Source: Alligator mississippiensis
Lineage: Eukaryota; Chordata; Crocodylia; Alligatoridae
Assembly (NCBI RefSeq): GCF_030867095.1
Contig: NC_081830.1
Coordinates: forward strand, 35,261,832 to 35,325,831
Direction of reading: 5' to 3'
DNA: 64,000 nucleotides
Shown here: positions 34,975 through 46,345 of the stretch, one piece after another
How the letters are laid out: each line of letters begins with the position of its first letter
How positions within the stretch are numbered: the stretch's first letter is position 1
The notes under the pieces: generated by a model
Told to the model about the DNA's origin: nothing
Seen by the model: only the letters and a program-made list of their open reading frames with translations
Database searches by the model: none
Translations under genes and position numbers: made by a program

Positions 34975-36470
34975 CTCTGGGTGCAATCAGCCATAACGTA
35001 TTTCAGCAGTTACACTTTGAGGAAGTGGAAAATCCCTGCTTCTAGTATTCATTGGTGTGCCCGCCTCCTTGCGATGATTCGCTCTCGTGCCGCCTTTGCT
35101 CGAGCCACTGACCTTGCTCGGCAGGGACCTTTATGCAGACCCCAGGGGGCTCCTTGGCTACCTTTAGGGTGACCCCCAAACTCGCCTGCCATGACTTTGA
35201 ATGATCCTTCAGTGAAGGGGGTCCCCTCTGAGGATGCCTCCAGAGCTGTTATGTGTCACGTACATGGGGCTCCAACCTCCCCTACACCCCAGCCTAATGC
35301 CAACCTTCAAGACGGGCCTCCGAGTCTTTTGTAGCAAGCCCCTGCTGATATCCTCCCTGGTCCCTGCATCTCCTCTTGTGGATGAGTACCCTGGGCCCTG
35401 ACCAGACTCAGAGGGTTTGGCAACTCTCAGCCTTTGGCCTTGTTTTCTTCGGTGCCCTAAGCCTTATGTCTGATGCTGCTGGCCCTCTCAGGGTTCACCC
35501 ATGATTCCTCTCTCACCCTTGGGTGACATCCTGGCTACCCTAGCCTGTCGCTAAGAGCTCCGCTAATCCACTCTCACCAGGGAACAACCATAGACTAACC
35601 CTAAAGGGGAACATAAACAATACCCTCACCATAACCCCTTGCCCTGCCATGAAACAAATTAATGAAACCAGCATGCGACTACCAGGGGAGTGCGACCAAA
35701 GGGACAACCAAAGGAAAAGGAGCACCCCGTACTCTCCTATCCCTTAACACCACTAACGCCCCAGGCTGGTGCGTCCTCTGTGTTGGGGTCCGTGTCTTCA
35801 CCCCAGTCGGGGTCTCTCTCCCCTTCCCTCCAGGAACTGCCTCCACCCTGGAGCCACAGCCCCTGTTGCCTCTGGTGGGAGCTCCTACACCGGCTCTCAC
35901 TGTAGCCTCTGCTGACTTCACTGGTAGCTTCGCTGATCCTCTGTTGGTCTCTTCTAGCATGTGGATCTCTCGCAGCTCCTGCTGCCTCTGCCGGTCTCCC
36001 TACCGATGCTTCTGGCTCCTGCTGGTCTTCCCCGGCTAGGGGATCCTCCGCTGCTCCGACTGCCACTGCTACCACCACTGCCTCTGTCGCTGTCGCTGCC
36101 ACTGCCACAGATCACAGCAGCCAAATGCCCTCTTCCTCGTGGCCTCTTGCCACTCCTTCAGTCCCCGGCGTTCTTTCTCCTGTGCTCTCGCGGCTGCTTT
36201 TTATCTTCGCTGGGTTGCGTCTCCTCATGATGTCACCTCAGCTGGATATGGGTGCGGCTGACAAACCGCGCAGGTAGTTTCACCCCCATGCACTTCCTCG
36301 CTCCTCCCGGCTCCTGCAACAGGTATATCGACTTTTTTTTTTTTCTCCTTGGTCTGGGGTTTGCCTCAGACAAGGCTTCCCCCTCTCCTGGCCCTGTGCC
36401 CCTGGGACAATTGGGTTCAATAAATGCAGGAATACATGAATGAGAAAAACTAAACAACAACTTTACTTCT
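34975..36470 (-). other. CpG-rich, strand-asymmetric block with promoter-like elements
   Basis: About 1.5 kb much richer in C and CpG on the plus strand than its surroundings. On the minus strand a CRE-like TGACATCA (36228-36235) sits about 23 bp upstream of a TATA-like GATAAAAAG (36197-36205). A 123-codon frame (36108-35737) begins about 90 bp further on. Its product is low-complexity (Ala, Gly, Arg, Ser rich) with no domain I recognise. An AATAAA lies on the plus strand at about 36418. It may be the 5' regulatory part of a retroelement or an unrecognised first exon; neither is shown. Confidence 0.4.
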
Positions 36471-36961
36471 GTAGCAGTAGGTAGGCCCTTTGACTCTCTA
36501 ACTAGTTAGCTGCTACCTAATTCAAGGATCATCTCTCAATTGTGAATTTCCTCCGTCTCCTCTAAGGGAGCATCTCTAAATTATTACTTCTATCAGTTAC
36601 ATCCTCCTGCTTAACAATAACTATAAAAATCAATTAGCAATCACCTACAGAGGAGAGGCTACTAGCACAGCACACTGAAGTGAGTCTTTTTTTTTTTTTT
36701 CCTGATAGCCCTGAAAGAAGGGATGGCCTTGCAATGTCTTTGTGAGCACAAAGGATTGGTACATATGTAGGATTGGTACATATTGTGTAAATAGACAAGC
36801 AATATTATAAATGTGCTCAATACTTTTCATCACTGTTTTTTCCTCCAGAAAGTAAGTAGGCTATAGGTCTCCAAATATCTGCTATCCAAAAGCAGGGGGT
36901 CAAAGCACATGTCAAAACAGGGCTCTGGTGTTGGAAAAAAAAAGAACAAATTCATTGTAGG
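36471..36961. other. AT-rich gene-free stretch
   Basis: Nothing coding is recognised. A 14-nt T run lies at about 36688-36701. Confidence 0.4.
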
Positions 36962-38460
36962 TTAACATAATTTAATTTTCATGTAAATTGTGCTCCTGAA
37001 AACCTTATTCACCTTGCTGTTCTTCAGGCTGTAGATAATGGGGTTTAAAATGGGGTATGTATGATAGAGACAAAAGTTGTCTAATATTAGGGAAATAGCT
37101 TGTATTGGAGGGGAAATATGATAAGCTACATGTGCCATACAGCACATATCATGAAATGAGAGGAGCAAGCAGAGAAGGCCTTGTGCCTTCTCTCTGCTGA
37201 CTTTATCTTCAGGATGTGGCAGAAGGCCACCTTTGTCTCTCCCCAAGGTCTCTGCTCTGTGACAGTTTGATAAGGATGGGCCCAAAAGAGAGACACATCC
37301 TTACCCTCTCTCTTTAGATAACCTGAGCTGGATATATTCCTGAGGGAGCGGGGAAACCTGCTCCCTCTGCCTACATGACTAGCATCACATACCTGAGTGA
37401 GTGGCTTCCTTCCTGGTGGGCTGGAGACTGCCCAGCAACTAGTGATGTATTTCAAATTGGTTGGCTGACAGTCAACAGGTGCTGGCCTCCATCAGACCAG
37501 GTAAATGAGGTCACAAGGGCTATACAAGTTAAGTTAAGGACTGCCCAGGAGGAGGGGGCAGCAGCCGTGAGAGATACTTAGGAACAAAGAAGAGTGGTAC
37601 CATCTCTCAAAAATCATGATCAAGGAACTGCCTGCCTTCAGAGGGAATCTCCAACAGCCTCTGGATGATACTTGTGAGTAAGCTAACTGAGATCCAACTA
37701 GATTTATAGCTTGCAGTAACTCAGATGCGAGATCAAAGGCTACCCCAGTCACAGGAGTTTGCTCTATGGGATTTCTGTGATATTGTTCTACCCTGTACCC
37801 TATTCTAACCCTACCCTCTGTAACCAATAAAGTTCTCCTTTGTGACTGGTATAGGAGATGTATTGAGGGGTGGGTTTAATTATGCCTAGGAGGCCCCTTG
37901 GTTCTGCAGACTAAGGGAGACTATCCTTTTTGGCCCTCGACTTGGGGAAGTGCCCCAAGTTCTCGTATTGGGTTGAGTACCCATAAGACTATTAGGCCTG
38001 TGTTTCCCCTAGGACACAGGACCCAGACAGTCCCTTCTCTGGGTGGTGGCAGCACATGTTACCCCCAGACTCTGTTGTGGGGCTCGAAAGGGGGTCTGCC
38101 AGGGCTTAGGCACCCCTGTAGGGACACATGGAGTCTGGAAGGTGGATGGGCATAGTGAGGTGGGAGGCTCAATGCAGGACCTCCCCCTACTGGCCCGCCA
38201 CACAGGACAGTGTAGAAGATACAGCTATAGCATACCAGTAGAAGACTAGCTGAGGGCTTGATAATAATGAGAGTGACTGTGATAGAATACAAGGTAAAGA
38301 GATAAGTTTCTCCACATACCAGCTCTATCACTGAGGGAGTGTCACAGAAAAAAAAAAAAAGTTCATTACATTGTGCCCACAGAAGCAGAAACTGAAGAGC
38401 TATACTATTTGCACAATACCGACAGGAATACCTGAGCTCCTGAAGGCCATCTGTATCAGG
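36962..38460 (-). pseudogene. Olfactory receptor pseudogene split by a solo LTR
   Basis: Right-hand part (38460-38208, minus strand): TM4-TM5 region with ALQFLLLWAQCNELFFFFCD, TPSVIELVCGETYLF and LLVCYSCIFYTVL. Left-hand part (37209-36962): ILKIKSAERRHKAFSACSSH (TM6) and YPILNPIIYSLKNSKVNKVF (TM7) with a short tail. The two halves join logically across the LTR at 37215-38202, which carries a target duplication. The N-terminal half (TM1-TM3, MAYDRY) is absent. The TM6 segment passes into TM7 with a frame change, so the gene was likely dead or degrading independently of the LTR. It is an OR of the same broad class as its neighbours. Confidence 0.9.
37215..38202 (+). mobile_element. Solo LTR (ERV/LTR-retrotransposon), 988 bp
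   Basis: It starts TGTGGCAGAAGG and ends CCCGCCACA. The 5-bp target duplication CAGGA lies at 37210-37214 and 38203-38207. A polyadenylation signal AATAAA sits at 37826-37831 in plus orientation. No internal retroviral genes flank it, so it is a solo LTR left by recombination. The perfect duplication suggests a fairly young fossil. It lies inside an OR pseudogene. The family cannot be named from sequence alone. Confidence 0.9.
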
Positions 38461-38529
38461 ATACCAACTCCCCTGTTTAGAATAATAGTATAGCATAGGC
38501 AGTTGCATATAGCAATATAAAGTGAATTT

Positions 38530-38720
38530 AAGAATAAAGTGCACTTTTACAAATGCTCCAGGAGGGGTGGGGAGTACTTCAACATCCGTGTACTGAAAAA
38601 TGGTGGTGGGGCACTTGAACTGAAGGTTGTTGAGCTTTAGATAAAGCACCCCACAACCATTTTTAAGTGTGCGGACAATGATACACAAAACACAGGAGAC
38701 AATTAATTGAGTCTGATATG
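38530..38720. repeat. Palindromic MITE-like repeat, copy 3
   Basis: AAAAATGGTGGTGGGGCACT faces AAGCACCCCACAACCATTTT, with GAACTGAAGGTTG and GAGCTTTAG in the centre, as in the copy at 5110-5455. It follows the truncated 5' end of the OR pseudogene, and its insertion may mark where the OR N-terminal half was lost. Confidence 0.6.
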
Positions 38721-39599
38721 TGCTTGTGTATAGGCAACCAAGTGCTTGTGGGTAAGAAATTTCTTTGATAAATTCTACTTGTTTTTCTACTCATAGTACT
38801 TGTTTTTATGCTATATTGTCCCTTTACAGATGGCTGAGAGTATAAGAAGGACTCTAATGTTCCAAGAAGGGTAAAAAAAAGAATATCTGTTCCATCTATC
38901 CATAGAAAGAAATGGTTTTATTCTTGGAGATTAGGTTATTCTGTATTGTGAGATTAATCAAGTTGGCTCCAATGCATCCTAATCAGAACATGTAAAAATG
39001 TCCTTAGATTTTACGTAATTAGAATTGTCAACAACTGTAATTCCCAGTTCAGGAATTCAGTTGTGCTCTTGAACTGCACTTTTGCATCCATGTTCTGGCA
39101 GGAAAACTGGAACCTTAGCAAAAAGCACTGGAATGTTAGTTCTCTCTTCTTAAACTGTAATCCTGGAGTGGATTGATCTTTATGTATTTACGAGTTTCTT
39201 TTCTGCAAGTTACAAGAAAAAAAAAACAACTTGTCAGGAATACCACTTTTTTGTTGTGTTTTTTTCCTCAAAGGAAGCATCAATGTTTTATTGCATTCTT
39301 GCAATTCTTTTACAAAATATTACCTATTGAAAAATATTATGTATGTGAATAACAAATGCACAAAAAAGAAAAAAATCTATGTTCCATTTCGGAGGCATTC
39401 AAGAATAAGGGTTTGCAACAAAACTCTACTTTTGGGAGGGCAGGATGGGTATGAGAGGAAAAAGATGGCCACAACTCAAAAAAACCCAAAAATTGTTAAT
39501 ACTTTCAAGGGAGTGTATACCGAGGTATTTCTCAGCTGACGTGATACAGAATAGCAGACCACCTTTTCACAACAACATCCTTGGGTACAAGATGATGTC
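38721..39599. other. Gene-free stretch
   Basis: AT-rich. No recognisable coding or repeat structure was found beyond A-runs. Confidence 0.4.
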
Positions 39600-41380
39600 A
39601 TATTTACCCGTGTGCCACCAGGTCTGGATAGACTCACCATCATGAGCCTAAGTCATAATGCCCTGTTATCAGGCCACCTTAGAACTGGGAGGGAAAAACA
39701 AAACAAAAAAAAACTACTGGATAATCGTTTACTGCTTTTGACAGCCTTGGTGTAGGCATTTGTCTACTCTTGCAATGTTTGTGTCTGCATCAAGAGACCC
39801 CCTTCTCACCTTACCATGGTTGTGGTCCACAATCTCTCTATCCCTCATTGTACAGCTGCCAGTCTTGAACAGTTGCTCTACAATCCTGACAGTAACAAAG
39901 CAACTCACTAAAATGGTCCACTTATCCTATGTATGGGCCTTCCCTCAGCAAAGGATACAGCTCGGCTGTGGTTGCACTATGTTGTTTGCCTCCATAGCCT
40001 TCCAGATTGTATAGTATCTGACAAGGAGTCCCAGTTAATGCCATGATTTTGGCAGAAAGCCCTACACATACTAGGAGTCTGTGTGGAACTCACATCAGCC
40101 TGCCATTCCCTCACAAATGGCCAGGCTGAGAGAAAAAACAAAAAAAAACAAAACAGGTCTTGGAGCAGTACCTCTAGTGTCCCAGAATATCCAACAGGAC
40201 AATTGGTTTTCCTTCCTAGCACTTGCAGAGTTTACCTTCCAATGACTCTGTACATGTCTTGACTGAGTGAAGCCTGTTGTTTGCCAACTAAGGATTCCAC
40301 TCCTAGTTGCATTCTGCCTTATCCACCTAGTCCAACAATCCCACGGTCATAGCTGGGTACGCCACATGCATAAGGCCCAGGAGAAATTAAAAAGCCACCT
40401 GGAGAAGGCAAAAGAGGCCCATAAGCAACAGGAAGACCAGCATTAATGAGGTCTACCTACTCAGTGGGATAGAAAGTGTGGTTATGATCTGAATACTTCC
40501 ATGCAGACCAGCTTTATGGAAGCTGAACCACAGCTACCAAGCCTCTGGACACTGAAGATTCACTTAGTACATCATGTATCACTAGTCAATCCATATAGAA
40601 AAGTCTTTCTTACTTCAGATCCAGTCTCCACCACTACTCATAACAGTCCAGGGTAGTTTAGACTCAAAGTGGACAGAGATAAACCTCTATTACTCAACAG
40701 GCTGGGAGGTATACAGGCCCAAAGATCACATGTGGCAGCCAACAGAAAACATCCATGCCTGCAAACTGCTGTAACAAAATCTGTGAAGAGCACCCAGGGA
40801 AACTCAGACTCCCAAAGGCCTACCATTAAGGAAAGAGGGAGGGATGGATGTCAGGCTGCAACCTCAACCCTGAGACCCTACCAGGCAGTATTGCTGCACA
40901 TGCAAGCCTACACAGCCCTATGGTGAGTAAGCCAGGCATGTCAGAAATGGCCTGAAGCTTTCAGTAAGGCTAACCCTCTCCCATTCCCCATCACCAGAGT
41001 GGCCAGCTGGGGTTAGCTGATCCTCCACTTCTGTCATGTAAACCCCTTGCCTGGAACAGGAAGTATCCAAGCAATAGTGTTTGCCTTGTTTTGCTGTTTC
41101 TGCTTACTCACTCCTTTTCTTAACCATCTGCATGATCTCCAAGCTTCATGGTTGGGTTTGCTTCTTGACTTCACTCTCGTCTTGACCTCCAGGCTTCTTG
41201 ACTCAGCATCTAGAGTGCTCCTAGACCCTGGTTTTGGCTTGACCTCCTGACTCCCTGACTTGGTTTGTCCTCAGATTCTGTTTACCCATCCCAACCCTGG
41301 TTTGGTGGTTTAACCCCTGAAGGGCCCCAAACCTGGCTGTCCATGTCCCAGTGTGACATTAGCCTAGTCACAATAAAGGA
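39600..41380 (+). mobile_element. Ty3/gypsy retrotransposon fossil: integrase and 3' end
   Basis: Plus-strand remnants follow the gypsy order. The zinc-binding segment of integrase is weakly visible near 39650-39760. The integrase core near 40000-40135 includes the family word LTNGQAER. The C-terminal integrase region near 40340-40440 has a charged KLKSHLEKAKEAHK-type stretch, and the IHLVHHVSLVNPY-type linker lies near 40560-40600. A C/T-rich tail to about 41380 may be 3' LTR sequence. Gag, protease and reverse transcriptase are absent. It is an old, heavily broken copy with many disruptions. The 5' boundary is approximate. Confidence 0.75.
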
Positions 41381-41516
41381 GAAGAACCCCCCCCCACACA
41401 CACACACTCCTTTTCTGAAATAGACATCACAGCAGTGCTTATGTGAGAAGAGTTTTATGAACACAAATACATTATTGGCTCTGACATATTTAGACACTAT
41501 AGCAATAGGTGTTAAA

Positions 41517-43690
41517 TAGGCCTGTGCGAATAGGGATCTATTTGATTTGGATTCAGCTGATTAAGAGGCCAGCAATTTGATTTAGAGACTTGGACTGCTG
41601 TTCTGAATCAATTTGGCTGAATTGGTTTCTGAAGATTCAGCGCCTATTCAGAGTGATACGGAGATTCAGCCATAGAATATGTGGAATCAATGAAATGACT
41701 ATAACTTTGTCATTTTTTGGCTACTTCAGATTAAACTTGCATGGATGGTATCGCCATCTGAGGGCATAAAGGCTGCCAAGTTTCAAGGAGATAGGTCCAG
41801 GGGTTTCTGGGAAACTGCACTTTAAGCTGCTAACCAGAAAAAACTTGTGACATGGGTGACACTGTGTGCGTTAAGCCACAGTGTGGTGAAAACTGCAGGA
41901 ATGGTAGCCCCTGCTGAGGCCATGAAGCCTGCCAAGTTTCAAGGATATCGGTGCAGGGGTTTTTGGCTTCTGTGGCCCTGCACCTCTGACTTCCAACAGG
42001 CAAAACTCATGACATGGGTGCTTGTGTGATTGACTGTGACTGTGTTAGGGCATGGGGGGGGGGGAGGTGTGAAAGCTGCAGGCCTGCTAGGCCCTGCTGT
42101 GGCCACAAAGCCTGCCAGCTTTCAAGGAGGTAGGTGCATGGGGGTTCTGGGAAACTGTACCTCAAAGTCTTGAAAGAAAAATTCATGTCATATGCATGTA
42201 TTAAGCCACAGAAGGCTTAAAACTACAGGGATGGTGGCCCCTATTGAGGGCATACAGCCTGCCAAGCTTCAAGGAGTTAGGTGTAGGGGTTTCTGGGAAA
42301 CTGCACCTCAAGCTACCAATAAGCAAAGCTCATGTTATGTTAAGCCACAGTGGGGTGAAAACAGGAAAGATGGTAGCCCCTGTTGAGGCCATGAAGCCTG
42401 CCAAGTTTCAAGGAGATAGGTGCAGGGGGTTATGGCTTCTGGAGCCCTACACCTCTGGAAGCTGACAGGCAAAATTCATGACATGAGTGGGTGACAATGT
42501 GTGTGTGTTATGGTGCACCCTCACTGGCAATGGGGCCTCTACACAACACAGCCCCATTGAAGCCTCCTCCTCCCCTAAAGCCTCAGTTCAGTCCACCACT
42601 TTACATGACAACAGGTAAGACAATCTGGTGTCTTTTAGTAGGACAACTGTTTAGTTAGAGAAATGTATCTTAGAAAGATTTTGGGTTAAAAAACCCCTTT
42701 GTCAGGTTCAGGAAGCACCTGTAGTTGGTGTGTCTGCTGGTCCTGGATGGAAATAATAGTCAAGAAGCCAGAGGCTGGCCTGGGATGCAATGCAGGCAAG
42801 AAAGCCAGTCAGTGAAATGAGAATTGAGGCATCAGGGGCTGAGGAACAGGCTGGGGTGAGAGGGAGAGGGGGATGTATCAGCACAGGTAAAAGTGCCGAG
42901 GTACCTCGGGAGTCAGATGTCCGGCAGGTTGTAGTGTGTCAGAATTCTACTGTCTATAATGAGTCCATGAGTTTCTGTACCTACTGCTCAGGAGGCTGAT
43001 GAAGTGCAGTTCACAGGCCCAGCTCTGAAAAGTGGTTTGTAAATTCAAACAAGCACCTAACCTCATCACCAGCACTAAAGCCAACTTCCTAATGTTCAAA
43101 ACACAAAACATGCCAACTATCTCCAGTACCCCCACAAACTGCACACCAGAATCTATCAAAGACAATAAAACCCAACTACCTGTGGGGGCACATTCCTCAC
43201 CAGAATAACACTCTACCTCCAGCCTCTCAGGCCTGATCCTGAGAGAGAACAATTTACAAACCACTTTTTATAGCTGGGTCTATGACCTTCACTTCATCAG
43301 CCTCCTAGCTACAGAAACTCATGGACTTCCCAGGTACCTCTGCACTTTTAACTGTGCTGCTAAATCCCCCTTCTCCCCGCCCCCCCCCAGCCTGTACCTC
43401 ACCCCCTGAGCCTCCATTTCCATTTCACTGACTGGCTCTCTTGCTTGCATTTCATGTCAGGCCAGCCTCTGGCTTCTTTACTGTTCCTACCATCCAGGAC
43501 AAACAGAGACACAAACTGCAGGTGCTTCCTCAGCCTGACAAAGGGTTTTTCAGCCCAAAAGCTGGCATCCCAGGCAGCTAAGCTGAGTTCACCTGGAGCC
43601 TCACAATTCCACAGCAACCAGCAAGCCTCAGGCCTGTCAAAGACCTAACAGGTCTGGGCTTTCCCCAGCCAGGACTGTGCATGCATGCAT
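41517..43690. mobile_element. hAT element with internal foldback, right terminus missing
   Basis: It begins TAGGCCTGTGCGAATAGG, the terminal repeat of the 9527/26698 family. From 41700 to 42500 several diverged tandem units each contain GCCAAGTTTCAAGGA, GGTGCAGGGG and CTGGGAAACTGCACCTCAA words. From 42700 to 43590 there is a large inverted repeat: 42700-43020 pairs with 43265-43590 around a 245-bp spacer (for example AGGAGGCTGATGAAGTG against CACTTCATCAGCCTCCT). The element at 9527 holds the same modules reversed. No opposite terminal repeat is found before block R. Confidence 0.75.
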
Positions 43691-43699
43691 TAGCTGGAG

Positions 43700-44041
43700 G
43701 TTAAATTAAAAGATTAATATGAAGCATGCTGGAAAGGCAGGTGCCAAGTCTTGTGGCATGGGAAGGAGAGGGGCTAGAGTGGGTAGGGGGAGAGTTAGAG
43801 CTGCAAGTTCTCTTCCCCCACCCCAAACAGAGACACATCTTCTTCCTGAGGAGCCATGAGGCTTTTGCTGCCAGTGGAAGCAAGGAGGTGGGAACAGTAC
43901 GTGACATACCTGAACCACCTTCCCTAACTGCAGAATTATGAACCAGCAGCAGAATGACCGTCTCCTCCACCCCAATTTCATCTCCCAGTGTAAGCCTCCC
44001 ACTTCCAGAGGAGGAGCTGGAGTTGGAACCAGGAGACCTGA
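43700..44041 (+). repeat. Internal block R of the hAT family, copy 2
   Basis: Matches 25215-25606 in direct orientation, with shared words such as ATTTCATCTCCCAGTGT and GCTGCCAGTGGAAG. Both copies end at GACCTGAG. It is followed at once by OR coding sequence in reverse orientation, so this is also the inner breakpoint of the right arm. Confidence 0.65.
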
Positions 44042-44042
44042 G

Positions 44043-44228
44043 TGCACACCACATCCAACACAGGGGGACTGTCATAGAAGAAGTGATTCATTTTATCTGG
44101 CCCAAAGAATGGGAAGTGAAAAGCCATGTGATCTGCACAATCCCCACAGGAAATCCAGAGATCCATGAGACATACACTAGTTGGATGCAAACCCTCCTTT
44201 TCAGTGTTGCACAAAGGATTGCATATAG
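44043..44228 (-). pseudogene. Olfactory receptor pseudogene fragment (inverted partner of the OR at 29599)
   Basis: Minus-strand coding matches residues ~125-192 of the intact OR: LKRRVCIQLVYVSWISGFPV and GIVQITWLFT, then a frame change and SPPVLDVVCT. A short deletion removes the NPLRYSVIM segment. The rest of the coding region toward the start is missing except for the 5' edge at 46346-46385, because a hAT lies between and about 360 bp (equivalent to 29613-29971) is absent. The 3' third is cut off by the arm breakpoint at 44042. It is the dead copy from the inverted duplication. Confidence 0.92.
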
Positions 44229-46345
44229 CAGGCTTGTCCAACATACAGCCCACGGGCTGCCATGCGGCTCGCCAAGCCATTTTCTGTGGCACATGGTGCT
44301 GTGACAGGAAATGAAAGTAAACAGTGTTTACTTTTGTTCCCACCTCTTGTCCCCAAGCTCCTCAGCAGCTTCCTAATGGCTGCTGAAGGGCTGGGGAAGG
44401 GACAAGGTTCCCACACGCACTGTGTCAGCTTGACGTTGCCGACGCGGTATGTGTGGGGAGTAGTCATGTGCCGCTCGGGATAGGATGAGCCCAGCCAGAG
44501 CAGCAGAGGATCAGCTGCACTTTCCCTCTACCTGCATTGCTCAGTCCCGAGCGGCGCATGGCTCCGCCACCGCCTCTGCTGGCTCGTGCCGACCTGGGTG
44601 GGTCTGTCCCATCCAGAGCAGCTTGCAGCTGAAGCTGGATTCCCATGTGCTGCCAGGAACAGGAGGAGGCAGGCCAGTCAGCTCCGGCCAGCAGAAGCAG
44701 TGGCAGAGCCATGTGCCGCTCAGGACTGACCGGCGCAGGTAGGGGGAAAATGCAGCTGAGCCCCAGCCGGGCTCATCGCATCCTGAGCGGCACACGGCTC
44801 CACTGCCGATTCTGCTGGCTGGTGCAGACCCAGCCAGGCTCCTCCTGTCCCCAGCAACACATGGGAAGCCGGCTTCAGCCGCATGCTACTTCAGATGGGA
44901 CGGACCCAGCCAGGTTGGCACTGGCCAGGAAAAGCGGCATGCAGCTGAAGCTGGCTTCCAACATGCTTCTGGGGATGGGAGGAGCCCGGCTGGGTCTGCA
45001 CTGGCCAGCAGATTAGTATAATGTGTATTAGTTATAATTAGTATAATGTGACCAGCCTATGGCTGGGGAGGGGTCAGGCTCCCTATATCTGAGACCTGAT
45101 GTAGGCTATGGCACAGAGACTCACTCTGGAACAACAAGCTAATAAACTTGTGTCTGTACCTGCCAGGATCTCAAGTAGCAGGTGGTTGGTACATGGTAAG
45201 CTCATGTGAGTAAAGACTGCTTATAGCTTTCTGTGTGGCCTTCAAAATGGTTTTATCCTACTAAAATATTCTATACTTTGTGAGAGTCATTGCCTCTGTA
45301 TGAGAAAGCAGAATCATAGCCACTGAACTAAATTCATGCCCCATGGGAATAATCACAATTCAGCAAAATGGGCGGGAAGGAAAAGCCAGAGTCTAAGTGT
45401 GCACCCTAAAAGAAGCCACGAAAGAGTCAGAAGCACAACCCTAGAACCAGGACAGCTATCCAGCGATGGCAGTCCAGTAGGCATGATGGGAATCCTCTAC
45501 TCTCATGAGATTTAGGAAAGCAAGAGAACATGAGAGCAACATGTAGGCAGAGACAGTGCAGGACCTTGGATCCATATTAATAAGTGAGGACAACTGTGTT
45601 CCCACTCTGCTCAGTGACTAATTGTGGGTACATTTTCACTAGCTTCAAGCCACTCAAACCTGCTGCCAAAAAATTAGCCCTTCCTACCCACTTACACTTT
45701 TACCTGCTCTGAACTGGAAATGAGGCAGTGAGGGCCCTTCTAGGGTGGTCCAAGAACAGTAGAAAAGATCGCACACAGAGAGTGAGAGATGTTCCCAAAA
45801 TGTCCTCACCACCACGTTTCTTCTGAAAAGCAGGGATATCTTGGGTTTGTTTAATGTTTGTAAAATGCTTTGAGAGCCCCACATAGATGCACTGCATAGA
45901 AATGCAAAATATATTTTGACTTATTTGGATGGCACCTTGGGCTGAGATTTTCAAAGCTGAATCAAAAGGCCAATTTCTATTAAAATGAATGGGATTTAGA
46001 GGGCTCCAAATCTTTTATGACAACTTTGTAACATTCCTATCTACCCCTTTTTGCAAATCTCAGCCATAGTTTGGAAGCTCAGCCAAAGAACATAAGAGCA
46101 TAAAAAGTGTCATGCTTGGTCTGCCCAATGGTCCAGAAAGAGAGCCGGCTATAGAGGGAGAGTTTTGAACTGGTTAGACCTGTTTCATTGTCACTTCCTG
46201 CAACTTCACTGGTGTCAAAGGGCACATGACATCACTTCCTGATGTGATACTGCTTCCTGTGAGGTCTTTGAATATGGCTTGCTGCCCACTGGGTGATAAA
46301 AAGTTCATGATCCGGCCCCACATTCAAAAAGGTTGGACACCCCTG
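44229..46345. mobile_element. Charlie-like hAT element in the right arm
   Basis: The left terminus CAGGCTTGTCCAACATACAG with GCCCACGGGCTGCCATGCGG and the right terminus AAAAAGGTTGGACACCCCTG are the Charlie-type hAT ends. A GC-rich repeated interior (44460-45000, units with GCTGAAGCTGG and CCATGTGCTGC words) has no transposase. The flanking 8-mers GCATATAG and GGCTAAAG match at only 5 of 8, so the target duplication is doubtful and a deletion abuts the element. A related copy ends at 58809. Nested at 45940-46065 is an amniote palindromic repeat. Confidence 0.85.
45940..46065. repeat. Amniote palindromic repeat (GAGATTTTCAAAG / TTTGCAAATCTC type)
   Basis: GGCTGAGATTTTCAAAGC at the left faces GCAAATCTCAGCC at the right, with AATGAATGGGATTTAGAG in the centre. 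From memory this is a common old foldback in sauropsids. It lies inside the Charlie-like element. Confidence 0.55.

Noticed and set aside
44460-45016. GC-rich tandem-like sequence considered as a CpG-island promoter
   Set aside because: The same units recur in the element ending at 58809, so it is the interior of a Charlie-like hAT rather than a host promoter.
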